Below, piece after piece: positions 41,768-48,970 of a DNA stretch of 49,075 nt. Both the position numbers and the translations under genes were made by a program. The stretch is taken from contig DASWIP010000115.1 of assembly GCA_036397635.1 (NCBI GenBank), positions 1 to 49,075 on the forward strand, read 5' to 3'. The notes beneath the pieces are model-generated. The model was not told the origin of the DNA. It did no database searches and was given only the letters and a program-made list of their open reading frames with translations. Origin of the DNA: DASWIP01 sp036397635 (GTDB lineage: Bacteria > Actinomycetota > AC-67). Every line of letters begins with the position of its first letter. Position 1 is the first letter of the stretch.

Positions 41768-41789
41768 AGCACGTCGCCCTGTCCACTCA

Positions 41790-42392
41790 TCAGATCCGAG
41801 CCTCAAGAATCGGGAGCTTGAAGTGACGGATCGCAAGCTCGGCAACTTCCTCTGGTTCGATGAGCGTGTTGTCCACCCACAGCCAATCGTCTCTTCTCCG
41901 GAGCTCACCGGGGGAGCTGAACTGGTACTCCTCCTCGTGCTCCAGCAGTCGCTGCCTGGAGTTCAGGGTATCTCGCTTTGAAGGCTTCTCGGCCAGGCGG
42001 AACGACGTCTCATTGCGACGGAGTCTCTCCTCAAGTGCGCACTCGAGCTCCAAGTACAGGATCCGGCCTCCTCTGGCAGCGAAAGGAGCCGCATACCCGG
42101 CCACAGTCTCTGCCTCTTCAGGAAGACTGAACGCCCACACAAACGTGAAGATCAACCCGGGCAGGTCGCTCTTCGCTACCTCCTCGACGACACCCTTGCG
42201 GAAGTCCTCGACTAGTCGGATGAAAGAAGGATGACCGTAATCGAAGAAGCGCAAGAAGGGCTCGATCGACATGTGATTGTGAAGAAGTCGAAGGCCTGTC
42301 CGCCCAGCGATCTCAACGCCCACAGCCATCTTCCCGACGGCTGGTGGGCCAATGATGAACAGTAGTGTCGGAGGTGCACCTGCTTCGTCCAC
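41790..42392 (-). CDS. P-loop small-molecule kinase-like protein
   Basis: Putative nucleotide-binding kinase of 200 residues, resembling AAA/shikimate-kinase-like proteins. The Walker A loop is LLFIIGPPAVGKMAVG; later comes RILYLELECALEERLRRN and an Arg-rich lid region. Substrate unknown. The GTG at 42392 has GGGGGGAG ahead; upstream codons extend without homology. Its stop lies 16 bp before the degenerate attC, and the kinase gene at 42410 precedes it by 17 nt, so the two genes share one cassette. Confidence 0.75.
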   Translation of the reverse strand: MDEAGAPPTLLFIIGPPAVGKMAVGVEIAGRTGLRLLHNHMSIEPFLRFFDYGHPSFIRLVEDFRKGVVEEVAKSDLPGLIFTFVWAFSLPEEAETVAGYAAPFAARGGRILYLELECALEERLRRNETSFRLAEKPSKRDTLNSRQRLLEHEEEYQFSSPGELRRRDDWLWVDNTLIEPEEVAELAIRHFKLPILEARI

Positions 42393-42409
42393 GCATCTCC
42401 CCCCTGCTT

Positions 42410-43258
42410 TCACATCAGCCGCCTCGCGAGGGCAACCGTTCCCTCGGCCCACGAGTCGCGGCCCTCGGCAGTGTAGCGAGCGAACATCCACAGCCTCACC
42501 CGATCCTCATCGAGGCCCAGCAGATCCGCGAAGCGCCTGATCGTGCCCAGAGGATCACGTTGCATCCTCCCAGGGCAGTTCAACAGATGCTGCGTTGCAT
42601 CGTATGCAGGGTCACCCACGAACGGTTTGGGATCGATGACCAGCCAGGGTTCGCGCTCAGCGGCGAGAACGCTTCCTGCGTGCAGGTCCGTTGCCAGCAG
42701 GACGTGATGAGAAGCGGTCCGTGGTAGCTCATGGAAGAGGCGGAGACCTTCCTCGACCAGGCCGACGTCTGGCCACCGGTCCGAATCAGCACGAGCCTCC
42801 GCGCTCCAGACGGCTGTCATCGCCTCAAGAGGGTGGAACCCATGTCCCTGTGGAAGTCGCCGCCAGAACCTCCGAAGCATCCGCGCGATCACCACATCCT
42901 GCTCAGGCTCGGGGAGTCGGCGAAGCACGGTCCCGGGCCGGCAGCGCTCCAGCAGCATGGCATTGGCCTCTTCATCCCACGCCAGCACGCGGACCGTCGG
43001 ATCCCCATCCAACAGGCGAAGGGCCGCGACCTCATCCTCGGCTTCGAAATGCGGCATCCCGACCTTGAGCACAACCGATGATGTGCCGCGCGCCAGAGCT
43101 GGGGCGACCCAAGCGCAGCTCGGTCCGTCGAAGGGCGGCTCAAGGCTCAGCGACCATCGGCCCTCCAGTTCCTGCACGATCTTTGGAAGACGATCCAGCC
43201 ACTGCCTACGCTCTAAGGTCTTCTGGCAGTTCGCAGCCAGCTGCTCGGGCACGATCAC
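42410..43258 (-). CDS. Aminoglycoside/streptomycin-type phosphotransferase (APH(6)-like)
   Basis: Phosphotransferase-fold protein of about 282 residues. The catalytic loop is LLATDLHAGSVL and the metal Asp follows in LVIDPKPFVGDPAYDATQHL, which resembles streptomycin/hydroxyurea phosphotransferases. It may inactivate an aminoglycoside, but environmental relatives have other substrates and resistance cannot be concluded. The frame continues upstream to 43402 through the attC at 43309-43375, so that part is not coding; GTG at 43258 (VIVPEQLAANCQKTL) is the likely start, with another GTG two codons later. No ribosome site is clear. Confidence 0.8.
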   Translation of the reverse strand: MIVPEQLAANCQKTLERRQWLDRLPKIVQELEGRWSLSLEPPFDGPSCAWVAPALARGTSSVVLKVGMPHFEAEDEVAALRLLDGDPTVRVLAWDEEANAMLLERCRPGTVLRRLPEPEQDVVIARMLRRFWRRLPQGHGFHPLEAMTAVWSAEARADSDRWPDVGLVEEGLRLFHELPRTASHHVLLATDLHAGSVLAAEREPWLVIDPKPFVGDPAYDATQHLLNCPGRMQRDPLGTIRRFADLLGLDEDRVRLWMFARYTAEGRDSWAEGTVALARRLM

Positions 43259-43308
43259 CGAAGATGTCGCCACAGCGTGGCACAAAGAGCCGGCATCTGA
43301 TTCAGTCA

Positions 43309-43375
43309 GTCCAACGTCCTGGCGCGTCAGCAGCCGGACGCCGAAGGCGGACGGTCCGTTGCACGCGAGTTGAAC
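43309..43375 (-). repeat. attC-like site 1 (67 bp)
   Basis: Minus strand: GTTCAAC (RYYYAAC) at one end and GTTGGAC (GTTRRRY) at the other, six of seven bases pairing. Inside, CGCGTGCA pairs with TGACGCG, leaving one G unpaired, and CGGAC...GTCCG forms an inner stem. It lies between the VOC stop (43420) and the phosphotransferase start. Confidence 0.65.
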
Positions 43376-43419
43376 GGCATCGAAGCGGGGACCGATCAAC
43401 AAACGCGTCGGCGTGGCGG

Positions 43420-43785
43420 TTACTCATAGGTCATCCCCGGTCCATGGATCTCGACCAAGCGGCCATCCGGATCACGAAGATAGGCAGCCCGGCCCCACGG
43501 AAACATCGCAGGTCCAGTTAGCGAGTATCCGAGCTCGATGAGTCTGGCACAGTCAGAATCCAGATCATCGACCTCGAATGCGATGTGATCAACATCATCT
43601 GGCCAGCCGTCCGGTGTTGGGCCATCATCAGCGGAGTGAATGAACAGTTTCACGCCTTCGATCTCAAAGTTGAAGGAGTCACCGCCGGGCTGGGGGGCTC
43701 CTCTGTCGAGCAGCCGGGCATAGAACTCCGCTACCTCACGCGGTTTCTTGGTGAACCGCGCCACCTCGTGAACGCGCCGTCTCAC
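43420..43785 (-). CDS. VOC-family protein
   Basis: Glyoxalase/VOC-fold protein of 121 residues. VARFTKKPREVAEFYARLLD opens the fold, DHIAFEVDDLDSDCARL is the second strand-helix block, and YLRDPDGRLVEIHGPG gives the terminal metal Glu and His; the first metal ligand is not obvious. It could be a bleomycin-resistance-like binding protein or a glyoxalase. GTG start behind GGGAGG. It is followed by attC-like site 1. Confidence 0.8.
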   Translation of the reverse strand: MRRRVHEVARFTKKPREVAEFYARLLDRGAPQPGGDSFNFEIEGVKLFIHSADDGPTPDGWPDDVDHIAFEVDDLDSDCARLIELGYSLTGPAMFPWGRAAYLRDPDGRLVEIHGPGMTYE

Positions 43786-43843
43786 GTCGGCCTCCCTCGA
43801 CCAGGATCGTAACTCTCGTTCCGGAGTCCTCAGGCGAAGGCAG

Positions 43844-45247
43844 CTAGGCTACCCGCACCACGATCACGGTGATCGCCGCCGAGTCGGCGGTGTTGCCGCC
43901 GCCGTCGGTGGCTGTACCCACCACCTCATACAGGCCGGGGAACGCCGGTGGGTCCGCCGTGAACGTGCACGCCGAGCCCCCGCACGACAAGGTGGCCACG
44001 ACGGTGACCGTCGGCGCCAGGGGCGTCAAGCCCGTGAACGTGACCTCCACCGAGGCGATCCCCGAGGCGTCGGTTGCCTCACCGGTGACCTGGTCGGCTA
44101 TGACCGGCTGCGCATAGACGAGAAGCGCACCGTCGGCCGTGATCAGGCTCACGTCCGGCGGGGTCGTGTCCAGGTTGAACACGTACGCGCTCCCCGAGCT
44201 CGAACCATGGTCATCGTCGAAGTAGGCGCCGACCAGCGCCGTATCCCCCTCAACCGAGACGGACCAGCCGAACTGGTCGCCCGCGGCCCCGTCTGAGGCG
44301 GTGAGCTTCGTCTCCTGGGTCCAGGTGCTGCCAGAGCGGGCGAACACATACGCGCTCCCCGAGTCCGTGCCGTGGTCGTCATCGAGGTAGGCGCCGACCA
44401 GCGCCGTATCCTCGCGCAGGGACACCGAGATGCCGGATCGATCGTTCGCGGCGCCGTCTGGGGCGGTGAGCTTCGCCTCCTGGGTCCAGGTGCCGCCCGA
44501 ACGGGTGAACACGTACGCGCTCCCAGAGTCCAAGCCCTGATCATCGTCGCCGTAGGCGCCGACCAGCGCCGTGTCCCCGCTCACCGACACCGAGTGACCG
44601 AAGAAGTCGAAGGCGGCGCCGTCTGCGGCGGTGAGCTTCGCCTGCTGGGTCCAGGTGCTGCCAGAGCGAGTGAACACGTACGCGCTCCCCGAGTCCGTGC
44701 CGTGGTCATCGTCGAAGTAGGCGCCGATGAGCGCTGTGTCGCCGTCCACCGACACCGAAACGCCGAAGACATCGTTCGCGGCGCCGTCTGCGGCGGTGAG
44801 CTTCGCCTGCTGGGTCCAGGTGCTGCCAGAGCGAGTGAACACGTACGCGCTCCCCGAGCTCGAACCGTTGTCGTCGTCTCCGTAGGCGCCGATGAGCGCT
44901 GTGTCCCCGCTCACCGACACCGAAACACCGAAGAAGTCACCCACAGTCCCGTCTGAGGCGGTGAGCTTCGCCTGCTGGGTCCAGGCGCCTCCCGAACGGG
45001 TGAACACGTACGCGCTCCCCGAGCTCGCGCCTTTGTCGTCGTCGTTGTAGGCGCCGATGAGCGCCGTGTCCCCACTCACCGACACCGAGGAGCCGAACAG
45101 GTTGTTCGTTGCGCCGTCAGCGGCGGTCAGCTTGGCCTGCTGGGTCGCGGCCTGGACGGGCTGAGTCCCGAGGACGAGCGCCAGCGCGGCCGCCAACGCG
45201 GCGAGTGCGGCACGAGCCCGACCCTTGCTCCGATCCTCGTGCCGCAT
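43844..45247 (-). CDS. Secreted FG-GAP repeat protein
   Basis: Exported protein of 467 residues. A signal peptide (MRHEDRSKGRARAALAALAA, then ALALVLGTQPVQA) is followed by six tandem 55-residue repeats (about residues 35-364), each TQQAKLTAxDGAA...SVSVSGDTALxGAYxDDD...GSAYVFTRSG. The DDD motif suggests Ca2+ binding. About 100 residues of an Ig-like end domain follow (PDVSLITADGALLVYAQP). ATG at 45247 has GGAAGG at 6 nt; the ATG at 45277 has none. No cleavage or sorting signal is seen, so it is secreted or cell-wall associated. Adhesion or FG-GAP scaffold function is possible. Confidence 0.85.
   Translation of the reverse strand: MRHEDRSKGRARAALAALAAALALVLGTQPVQAATQQAKLTAADGATNNLFGSSVSVSGDTALIGAYNDDDKGASSGSAYVFTRSGGAWTQQAKLTASDGTVGDFFGVSVSVSGDTALIGAYGDDDNGSSSGSAYVFTRSGSTWTQQAKLTAADGAANDVFGVSVSVDGDTALIGAYFDDDHGTDSGSAYVFTRSGSTWTQQAKLTAADGAAFDFFGHSVSVSGDTALVGAYGDDDQGLDSGSAYVFTRSGGTWTQEAKLTAPDGAANDRSGISVSLREDTALVGAYLDDDHGTDSGSAYVFARSGSTWTQETKLTASDGAAGDQFGWSVSVEGDTALVGAYFDDDHGSSSGSAYVFNLDTTPPDVSLITADGALLVYAQPVIADQVTGEATDASGIASVEVTFTGLTPLAPTVTVVATLSCGGSACTFTADPPAFPGLYEVVGTATDGGGNTADSAAITVIVVRVA
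44156..45145 (-). repeat. Six tandem 165-bp coding repeats
   Basis: The FG-GAP units are similar in DNA as well as protein; stretches of 50 bases or more, such as those starting at 44628 and 44798, are identical. This suggests recent duplication, and unit number may vary between strains. Confidence 0.75.
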
Positions 45248-45387
45248 TCCATGCCTTCCGATGTCATACGTCCCCATTTGACGGGGGTTCGCCGGGCGAG
45301 CGGGGATCCCTCCCGCAGATGAGCCTTTCTTGGTCAGCCTCGCCAACCCCCGCGCGGCGGAGCCGAGCGTTCGGTTCAAGCGCCGAG

Positions 45388-45714
45388 CTAGGCGGCTCGT
45401 GCGATGACACGACCGACCTCCTTGCGGGATACACCGAGGGCGAGCAGGGCGCGGACGAGCAGATCGAGGGAAACGGAGGGATCGGCCGCCTCCATCTTTG
45501 CGACGCGAGATTGGCTTGAGTTGAGGCGGCGAGCGATCTCGGTCTGTGTCCAGCCCTGCTTGGTCCGAACTTCGCGTAGGAAGGCAGCGAGGGCCAGCTT
45601 GAGCTCGACGAAGGCAGCCTCCTCCTCGGTGAGGCCAAGGAACTCCGCTGTGTCACCGATCCGGAAGCCTGCTGCCTCCAAGCGCTCCCTCCTCGCCTTC
45701 CTCATTGCACTCAT
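45388..45714 (-). CDS. higA: HigA-like antitoxin (Xre HTH)
   Basis: Antitoxin of 108 residues with an Xre helix-turn-helix (about 50-100: GWTQTEIARRLNSSQSRVAK, MEAADPSVSLDLLVRALLAL). It should neutralise the upstream toxin and repress the operon. ATG at 45714 has GAAGGG and overlaps the toxin stop by 4 nt; the frame upstream lies inside the toxin gene. Toxin-first order is typical of higBA. Confidence 0.87.
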   Translation of the reverse strand: MSAMRKARRERLEAAGFRIGDTAEFLGLTEEEAAFVELKLALAAFLREVRTKQGWTQTEIARRLNSSQSRVAKMEAADPSVSLDLLVRALLALGVSRKEVGRVIARAA

Positions 45715-46055
45715 GTTCCCTTCACCACCCGATCGTAACGGCGCAACCTCGCTCGGCAAACGGCGATGACCTTCTTCGGGGTCGCCTGTGTCTTCTTGCT
45801 GAAGACGTCCGCGATGATGATCGCGTCATCATCAACCCGATAGACCAGTCGCCACGTTGCATCCTCGTCCATGATCCGCAACTCGTGACAGCGCTTCCCG
45901 ATGGCGGGCATCGGTCGCGAGTGGGGCATGATCAGTGATTCCCCTCGCTGGAGTCGCCTGAGCAGGACGCCGGTCTCGACGCGAGCCTGCCGAGACAACG
46001 GCGGGGTCTTCACCTCGCCATGCAGCCACACAAGAGGCTTGCCACCATCGAACAC
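45711..46055 (-). CDS. higB: HigB-like toxin (Gp49/RelE superfamily)
   Basis: Predicted mRNA-cleaving toxin of 114 residues. KPLVWLHGEVKTPPLSRQAR and VLLRRLQRGESLIMPHSRPM, then CHELRIMDEDATWRLVYRVD are characteristic of the Gp49-like HigB group. The GTG at 46055 lacks a ribosome site; a later start would cut conserved residues. The operator-like inverted repeat at 46067 lies just upstream. Confidence 0.85.
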   Translation of the reverse strand: MFDGGKPLVWLHGEVKTPPLSRQARVETGVLLRRLQRGESLIMPHSRPMPAIGKRCHELRIMDEDATWRLVYRVDDDAIIIADVFSKKTQATPKKVIAVCRARLRRYDRVVKGT

Positions 46056-46066
46056 CGCAGGAGTCT

Positions 46067-46082
46067 ATGTCAAATATGACAT
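46067..46082. promoter_or_regulatory. ATGTCA-AATA-TGACAT, higBA operator candidate
   Basis: Perfect 6-bp inverted repeat with a 4-bp spacer, 11 bp upstream of the higB start. A position for HigA binding is expected here. TTGAC boxes on the minus strand overlap it. Confidence 0.55.
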
Positions 46083-46144
46083 GTCGTCAAGCTTTCCTTG
46101 CAACGCCTTGGTAAGTGGCTCCGACCCTCTAGTCACCGCGGATG

Positions 46145-46672
46145 CTAGGTCTGGACGCTGAAAGAGATGTCTTCGCCCCGGAGGAGCGACGTGATCTCAT
46201 CCCTATCCTCAACGTATCGAAGTTCAACACGCCACCGCTCAAGCGCTTCGAGCATCCCGATGGTCTCAGCCCCGACGGCGGCCTGCGGACTCCTCGAGAC
46301 GAACTCGTTGCTTGGTACGGGCTCGAAGCCTTCCCGAGGAAACCGAAAGATCGTCGGGCGGAAGGTCTCGATCGCCTCTCGATCCTGCGCGCGGCAGAAG
46401 ATCAGCGCGCGACATCCTGGGCGCCAGTCGAGGTTGAGCCTACGGAGCTGCTCGACGTTGTGGCCATCCACCCACACGCGCAGCCGCCAGACCTTCGGTA
46501 ACAGGTGGATATTGACCTCATCGAACTCCGCCGCATACAACAGCGTGTCCTCGATATGACCTTCTCTGATCCGAGTCGAACTGCTCGTCCAATCTTCGGT
46601 GCGCCAGAACCTCGAGGGAACGAACGTCAGGTCCTCTCTCGGCTCGCTGACCTTGTAGAGGAAATCACTCAT
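46145..46672 (-). CDS. Uncharacterised protein resembling DUF6886
   Basis: Protein of 175 residues. LYKVSEPREDLTFVPSRFWR at the start, TLLYAAEFDEVNIHLLPKVW, then FRFPREGFEPVPSNEFVSRS fits the DUF6886-like layout as I remember it; assignment is tentative. No enzyme motif, signal or membrane segment is seen. The ATG at 46672 lies 25 bp behind the attC at 46697, so it is the start of a cassette. No known function. Confidence 0.7.
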   Translation of the reverse strand: MSDFLYKVSEPREDLTFVPSRFWRTEDWTSSSTRIREGHIEDTLLYAAEFDEVNIHLLPKVWRLRVWVDGHNVEQLRRLNLDWRPGCRALIFCRAQDREAIETFRPTIFRFPREGFEPVPSNEFVSRSPQAAVGAETIGMLEALERWRVELRYVEDRDEITSLLRGEDISFSVQT

Positions 46673-46696
46673 CGAGCATCAGGCGGATCGACCCGC

Positions 46697-46759
46697 ATAT
46701 AACGATTCTGCGCGTCAGCATCGCCGCGAAGCGGCGTCCGCTGCACGCGTGAGTTACCG
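46697..46759 (-). repeat. attC-like site 2 (63 bp)
   Basis: Minus strand: CGGTAAC at one end, GTTATAT at the other. CGCGTGCAGC pairs with GCTGACGCG leaving the same single unpaired G as site 1, and GCCGC-TTC-GCGGC forms the inner hairpin. The RHH gene stop (TAA) lies inside its first seven bases. Confidence 0.65.
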
Positions 46760-47005
46760 GCGGACGGCACCCAACCGATCCATGTCTTCAGGCTGGATGT
46801 CGGCAACCTTCGACAACGCCTTCGCGAACCGCTTCTTCGATCCCCGTTTCGCACGCTCTTCCAAGTACTCCTCTGTCATCAGGGCAGCCATCTTTTCCGC
46901 AACTGCGGAGTTGATGAGCTGGTTGATCGACACACCCTCGCGCTTGGCGAGCTCGGCTAGCTTCTCATGCAAAGACTCTGGCAGACGCAAACTCAAGGTG
47001 CTCAT
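46754..47005 (-). CDS. HicB/RHH-type antitoxin
   Basis: Antitoxin of 83 residues. STLSLRLPESLHEKLAELAK is the ribbon-helix-helix N-terminus; NQLINSAVAEKMAALMTEEY and the charged end follow. ATG at 47005 behind GGGAGG overlaps the stop of the toxin remnant by 4 nt, giving a toxin-first order. Its toxin is truncated, so it is probably an orphan. The stop overlaps attC-like site 2. Confidence 0.82.
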   Translation of the reverse strand: MSTLSLRLPESLHEKLAELAKREGVSINQLINSAVAEKMAALMTEEYLEERAKRGSKKRFAKALSKVADIQPEDMDRLGAVRR

Positions 47006-47168
47006 CTCGACCTCCCTAGTTCCTGAAGCATTTCTTGAGGACTGATGACGCGAAGGCCCAATGCTGCGACCGCGTCGAAGTCCTCCTTATTGTGGGTCAC
47101 GAGGGCGTCGCCCGCGGCAGCCACCGCAAAGGTCTGGGCCGGGCAAGGCGCATCCTCGGACGGCGCAG
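47002..47168 (-). pseudogene. Truncated PIN-type toxin
   Basis: Only the C-terminal part of a PIN protein is readable: APCPAQTFAVAAAGDALVTH, NKEDFDAVAALGLRVISPQE, then MLQELGRSR. The Asp of the last PIN motif is absent in the usual place (THNKEDF keeps it in the following Asp). About 80 N-terminal residues and the first acidic sites are lost, and the break coincides with the attC-like half-site at 47170-47195, which suggests recombination there. Confidence 0.65.
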
Positions 47169-47169
47169 C

Positions 47170-47195
47170 CGGTCGGGACCGGCGGCGAGTTGAAC
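47170..47195 (-). repeat. attC-like half-site (GTTCAAC end only)
   Basis: Minus strand GTTCAAC-TCGCCGCCGG, 11 bp after the luciferase-domain stop, matches the opening of site 1. The second half is replaced by the PIN remnant. Confidence 0.45.
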
Positions 47196-47206
47196 GGCAC
47201 TGTCGC

Positions 47207-47533
47207 TTACTCACCCGCACCGATGGCCGCTTGCGCCCAATCAACAACGCGCTCCGCATCCTTTCGAGAGGCAAAGCGAACCTGGATCCAATCCGAAGCG
47301 CCGGCTCGAAGTTCCACATTGGGATCGGAGCGCAGAGCCTCGATCCGCGAGCGGATGGTCCGACGGCCCAGACGCACATCTGCCAGACCAGGTTCGTCGA
47401 GATGGAAGAACTCCCTTCCCCCGTAGAACAAGGCTGCCCGGTCTGCGAACTTGGACTTGCTCTCCTCCACGCCTCCGAGCGCCAACAGTTGGTTCACGAT
47501 CCAGTCGCTCGTCGCTTCGATTCCGCGCTTCAA
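47207..47533 (-). CDS. Luciferase-domain protein (DUF5519-like)
   Basis: Protein of 108 residues with FYGGREFFHLDEPGLADVRL and RSRIEALRSDPNVELRAGAS, then DWIQVRFASRKDAERVVDWA, matching the small domain annotated as luciferase domain in many bacteria. It has no FMN-binding barrel, so a real luciferase role is unlikely. Start is TTG at 47533 with GGGGGAG 7 nt upstream. Single gene of its cassette, between attC-like sites at 47170 and 47564. Confidence 0.75.
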   Translation of the reverse strand: MKRGIEATSDWIVNQLLALGGVEESKSKFADRAALFYGGREFFHLDEPGLADVRLGRRTIRSRIEALRSDPNVELRAGASDWIQVRFASRKDAERVVDWAQAAIGAGE

Positions 47534-47563
47534 TCGACGGCTCCCCCTAACTCAGGCAGCTCC

Positions 47564-47620
47564 GTACAACGCTCGGCACCAGCGGCGGCGCGGCGCGGCG
47601 TCTCCTGCGCCGAGTCAGCC
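47564..47620 (-). repeat. attC-like site 3 (57 bp)
   Basis: Minus strand: GGCTGAC to GTTGTAC, with TCGGCGCAG against CTGGTGCCGA as inner arms; weaker than sites 1 and 2. It lies 6 bp after the alpha/beta hydrolase stop and before the luciferase-domain gene. Confidence 0.5.
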
Positions 47621-47626
47621 AGCAGG

Positions 47627-48541
47627 TCACCCATCAGATAAGAAGCACGTGATCTCGGCCCCAACGGTCTCTGGGTCATCGATCCACGGCAGATGTCCAG
47701 CATCGGGAACGCGCGCGACATGAGCGTTCGAGATCTTCGCCGCGAGGGTCTCACCTACTTCAGGAGCCGCAAATGCGTCGCGCTCGCCCCAGACGAACAG
47801 CGTCGGAACGCCCATCGCATGCCAGCGATCACCCAAGACCAGATGATGCCGGAGTCCACGCAGACCGCCTACACATCGAAAGAGAGTGAGATGACTCTCC
47901 AGGTTCCGGCGCTGGCTCGCGACATCGGCGTCCAGCAATATATCATCGATGCGCTCCGGGTGGGCTACGAGGATCTGCCAGAACCTTCTGTTGCCATCTC
48001 GCGTGGGGTTGGACATGGCCATCCGGCCGAGCGGTCGGCCGATCACGGGGAAGCTCGGGAGTCGCACCTGCATGGGGACGGCCCGTTTCGCTCCCATCGG
48101 TGCGCCCACGAGGACCAGCTTCGAGACCCTGTCGGCGTGGCTCAGCGTGAAGTACGACGACATCAGCCCTCCGAGCGAGTTGGCTACGAGGATGGTCGTT
48201 TCGAGGTCAAGGGCGTCCATCACATCGCGGAGGAACGCCTCGCCAACGGTGAGGAAGTCGATGGGTCCATAGTCGAACGGGTCCGCTGAGCCATGGCCGG
48301 GCCGGTCCACAGCGATCACCCGGTGTGTCTGCGAAAGAGTGCTGAACATCGGCAACCACTCGAAGGCGGCGCTCAAGCCTCCGTGGACGTAGAGAAGCGG
48401 CGGACCGTCGCCGAGCTCAAGCGCTGTCGTCTCCCCCTGCGACCACCGGACTCGACGGCGGATTGCGCCCGGCGCATATCGTGTGAGAACCAAAGACTCT
48501 GCTTCCTCGTACTGCCTGTCTAGTTCGACGGTCTTCTCCAC
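47627..48541 (-). CDS. Alpha/beta hydrolase
   Basis: Hydrolase of 304 residues. LLYVHGGLSAAFEW holds the oxyanion region, AVDRPGHGSADPF the second strand, nucleophile Ser is in LVANSLGGLMS, Asp in VWGERDAF and His in DAGHLPW, a complete triad of the haloalkane dehalogenase/esterase type. Start GTG at 48541 has GGGGAG at 4 nt; GTG at 48553 is the alternative. Single gene in a cassette between attC-like sites at 47564 and 48563. Substrate unknown. Confidence 0.88.
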   Translation of the reverse strand: MEKTVELDRQYEEAESLVLTRYAPGAIRRRVRWSQGETTALELGDGPPLLYVHGGLSAAFEWLPMFSTLSQTHRVIAVDRPGHGSADPFDYGPIDFLTVGEAFLRDVMDALDLETTILVANSLGGLMSSYFTLSHADRVSKLVLVGAPMGAKRAVPMQVRLPSFPVIGRPLGRMAMSNPTRDGNRRFWQILVAHPERIDDILLDADVASQRRNLESHLTLFRCVGGLRGLRHHLVLGDRWHAMGVPTLFVWGERDAFAAPEVGETLAAKISNAHVARVPDAGHLPWIDDPETVGAEITCFLSDG

Positions 48542-48562
48542 ATCACTCCCCACGAAAGGGCT

Positions 48563-48637
48563 GGCGAACGTCTTCGGCGCTGAGCCGCCGCCGGTGAGCG
48601 GAGCGAGTCGGCGGTCGGTTCCAACGCCGAGTTGTGC
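48563..48637 (-). repeat. attC-like site 4 (75 bp)
   Basis: Minus strand: GCACAAC to GTTCGCC. CGGCGTTGGAACC pairs with GGCTCAGCGCCG if one G is left unpaired, and ACCGCCG pairs with CGGCGGC in the inner part. It lies 31 bp behind the small membrane protein stop. Confidence 0.55.
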
Positions 48638-48668
48638 AGCGACTTCATTGTCCTACGCGCGAAGCCAT

Positions 48669-48863
48669 TCAACGGAAAACCGCCAGCCACGCAACAAAGC
48701 CAGCCCCACCCAAGATCACCATCGTCAGGATGGAGTAGTAGAGGATGCGACCACGAGGGCTGAGTGGCTCATCGGGAAGCCGAGATCGGGGGTTCTCAAA
48801 GCCATGCGGAATCTCGGCGTTAGCAAAACCACCCGGCGTCTTTGCTTTGGACCGTCGGCTCAT
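48669..48863 (-). CDS. Small single-pass membrane protein
   Basis: Protein of 64 residues. A charged N-terminus (MSRRSKAKTPGGFANAEIPH) is followed near the end by one hydrophobic helix, ILYYSILTMVILGGAGFVAW, ending VFR. ATG at 48863 behind GGAGGGGCG is preferred over 48905. No family recognised. It is the sole gene of the next cassette toward the window end. Confidence 0.65.
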   Translation of the reverse strand: MSRRSKAKTPGGFANAEIPHGFENPRSRLPDEPLSPRGRILYYSILTMVILGGAGFVAWLAVFR

Positions 48864-48884
48864 CGCCCCTCCGTCCGCCCGGCT

Positions 48885-48922
48885 GCACAACTCTTGGGCG
48901 TACAACTTCTGGGCACGCGCTG
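48885..48922 (-). repeat. attC-like half-site
   Basis: Minus strand GCGCGTGCCCAGAAGTTGTAC then GCCCAAGAGTTGTGC carries two GTT core ends before the small membrane gene. The other half is displaced by the hairpin at 48932. Confidence 0.35.
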
Positions 48923-48931
48923 CTCGTCCAC

Positions 48932-48970
48932 GGGGGTCAGTATACCGGCATGAAAATCTGCCCCTGACCC
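48932..48970. repeat. REP/IS-end-like nested hairpin
   Basis: GGGTCAG and CTGACCC form an outer stem, GGCA and TGCC an inner one, separated by short spacers. The GGGTCAG...CTGACCC layout is like REP elements or IS ends. The rest to 49075 has no recognised gene. Confidence 0.45.

Larger units (their letters stand above)
41729..48970 (-). mobile_element. Candidate integron-type gene-cassette array without integrase
   Basis: The stretch carries about thirteen small genes, all on the minus strand and mostly of accessory type (kinases, VOC, toxin-antitoxin, hydrolases, unknowns), with recurring palindromic sites between them. Two sites at 43309 and 46697 share L boxes (CGCGTGCA and TGACGCG) with one unpaired G, and further sites lie at 47564 and 48563. 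No integrase, attI site or strong Pc promoter is in the window, so it is best called a cluster of attC sites lacking an integrase. Confidence 0.55.

Noticed and set aside
42410..43402. Longer phosphotransferase start at 43402
   Set aside because: The extra N-terminal codons read through attC-like site 1 and have no kinase similarity.
45361..45387. Additional attC after higA (GCCGAGCGTT and GCGCCGAG)
   Set aside because: The words resemble site boxes, but the two ends do not form an R/L pattern with a GTTRRRY end.
46085..46144. attC-like site between higB and the DUF6886-like gene
   Set aside because: GCGTTGCAA is present but lacks a complementary arm.
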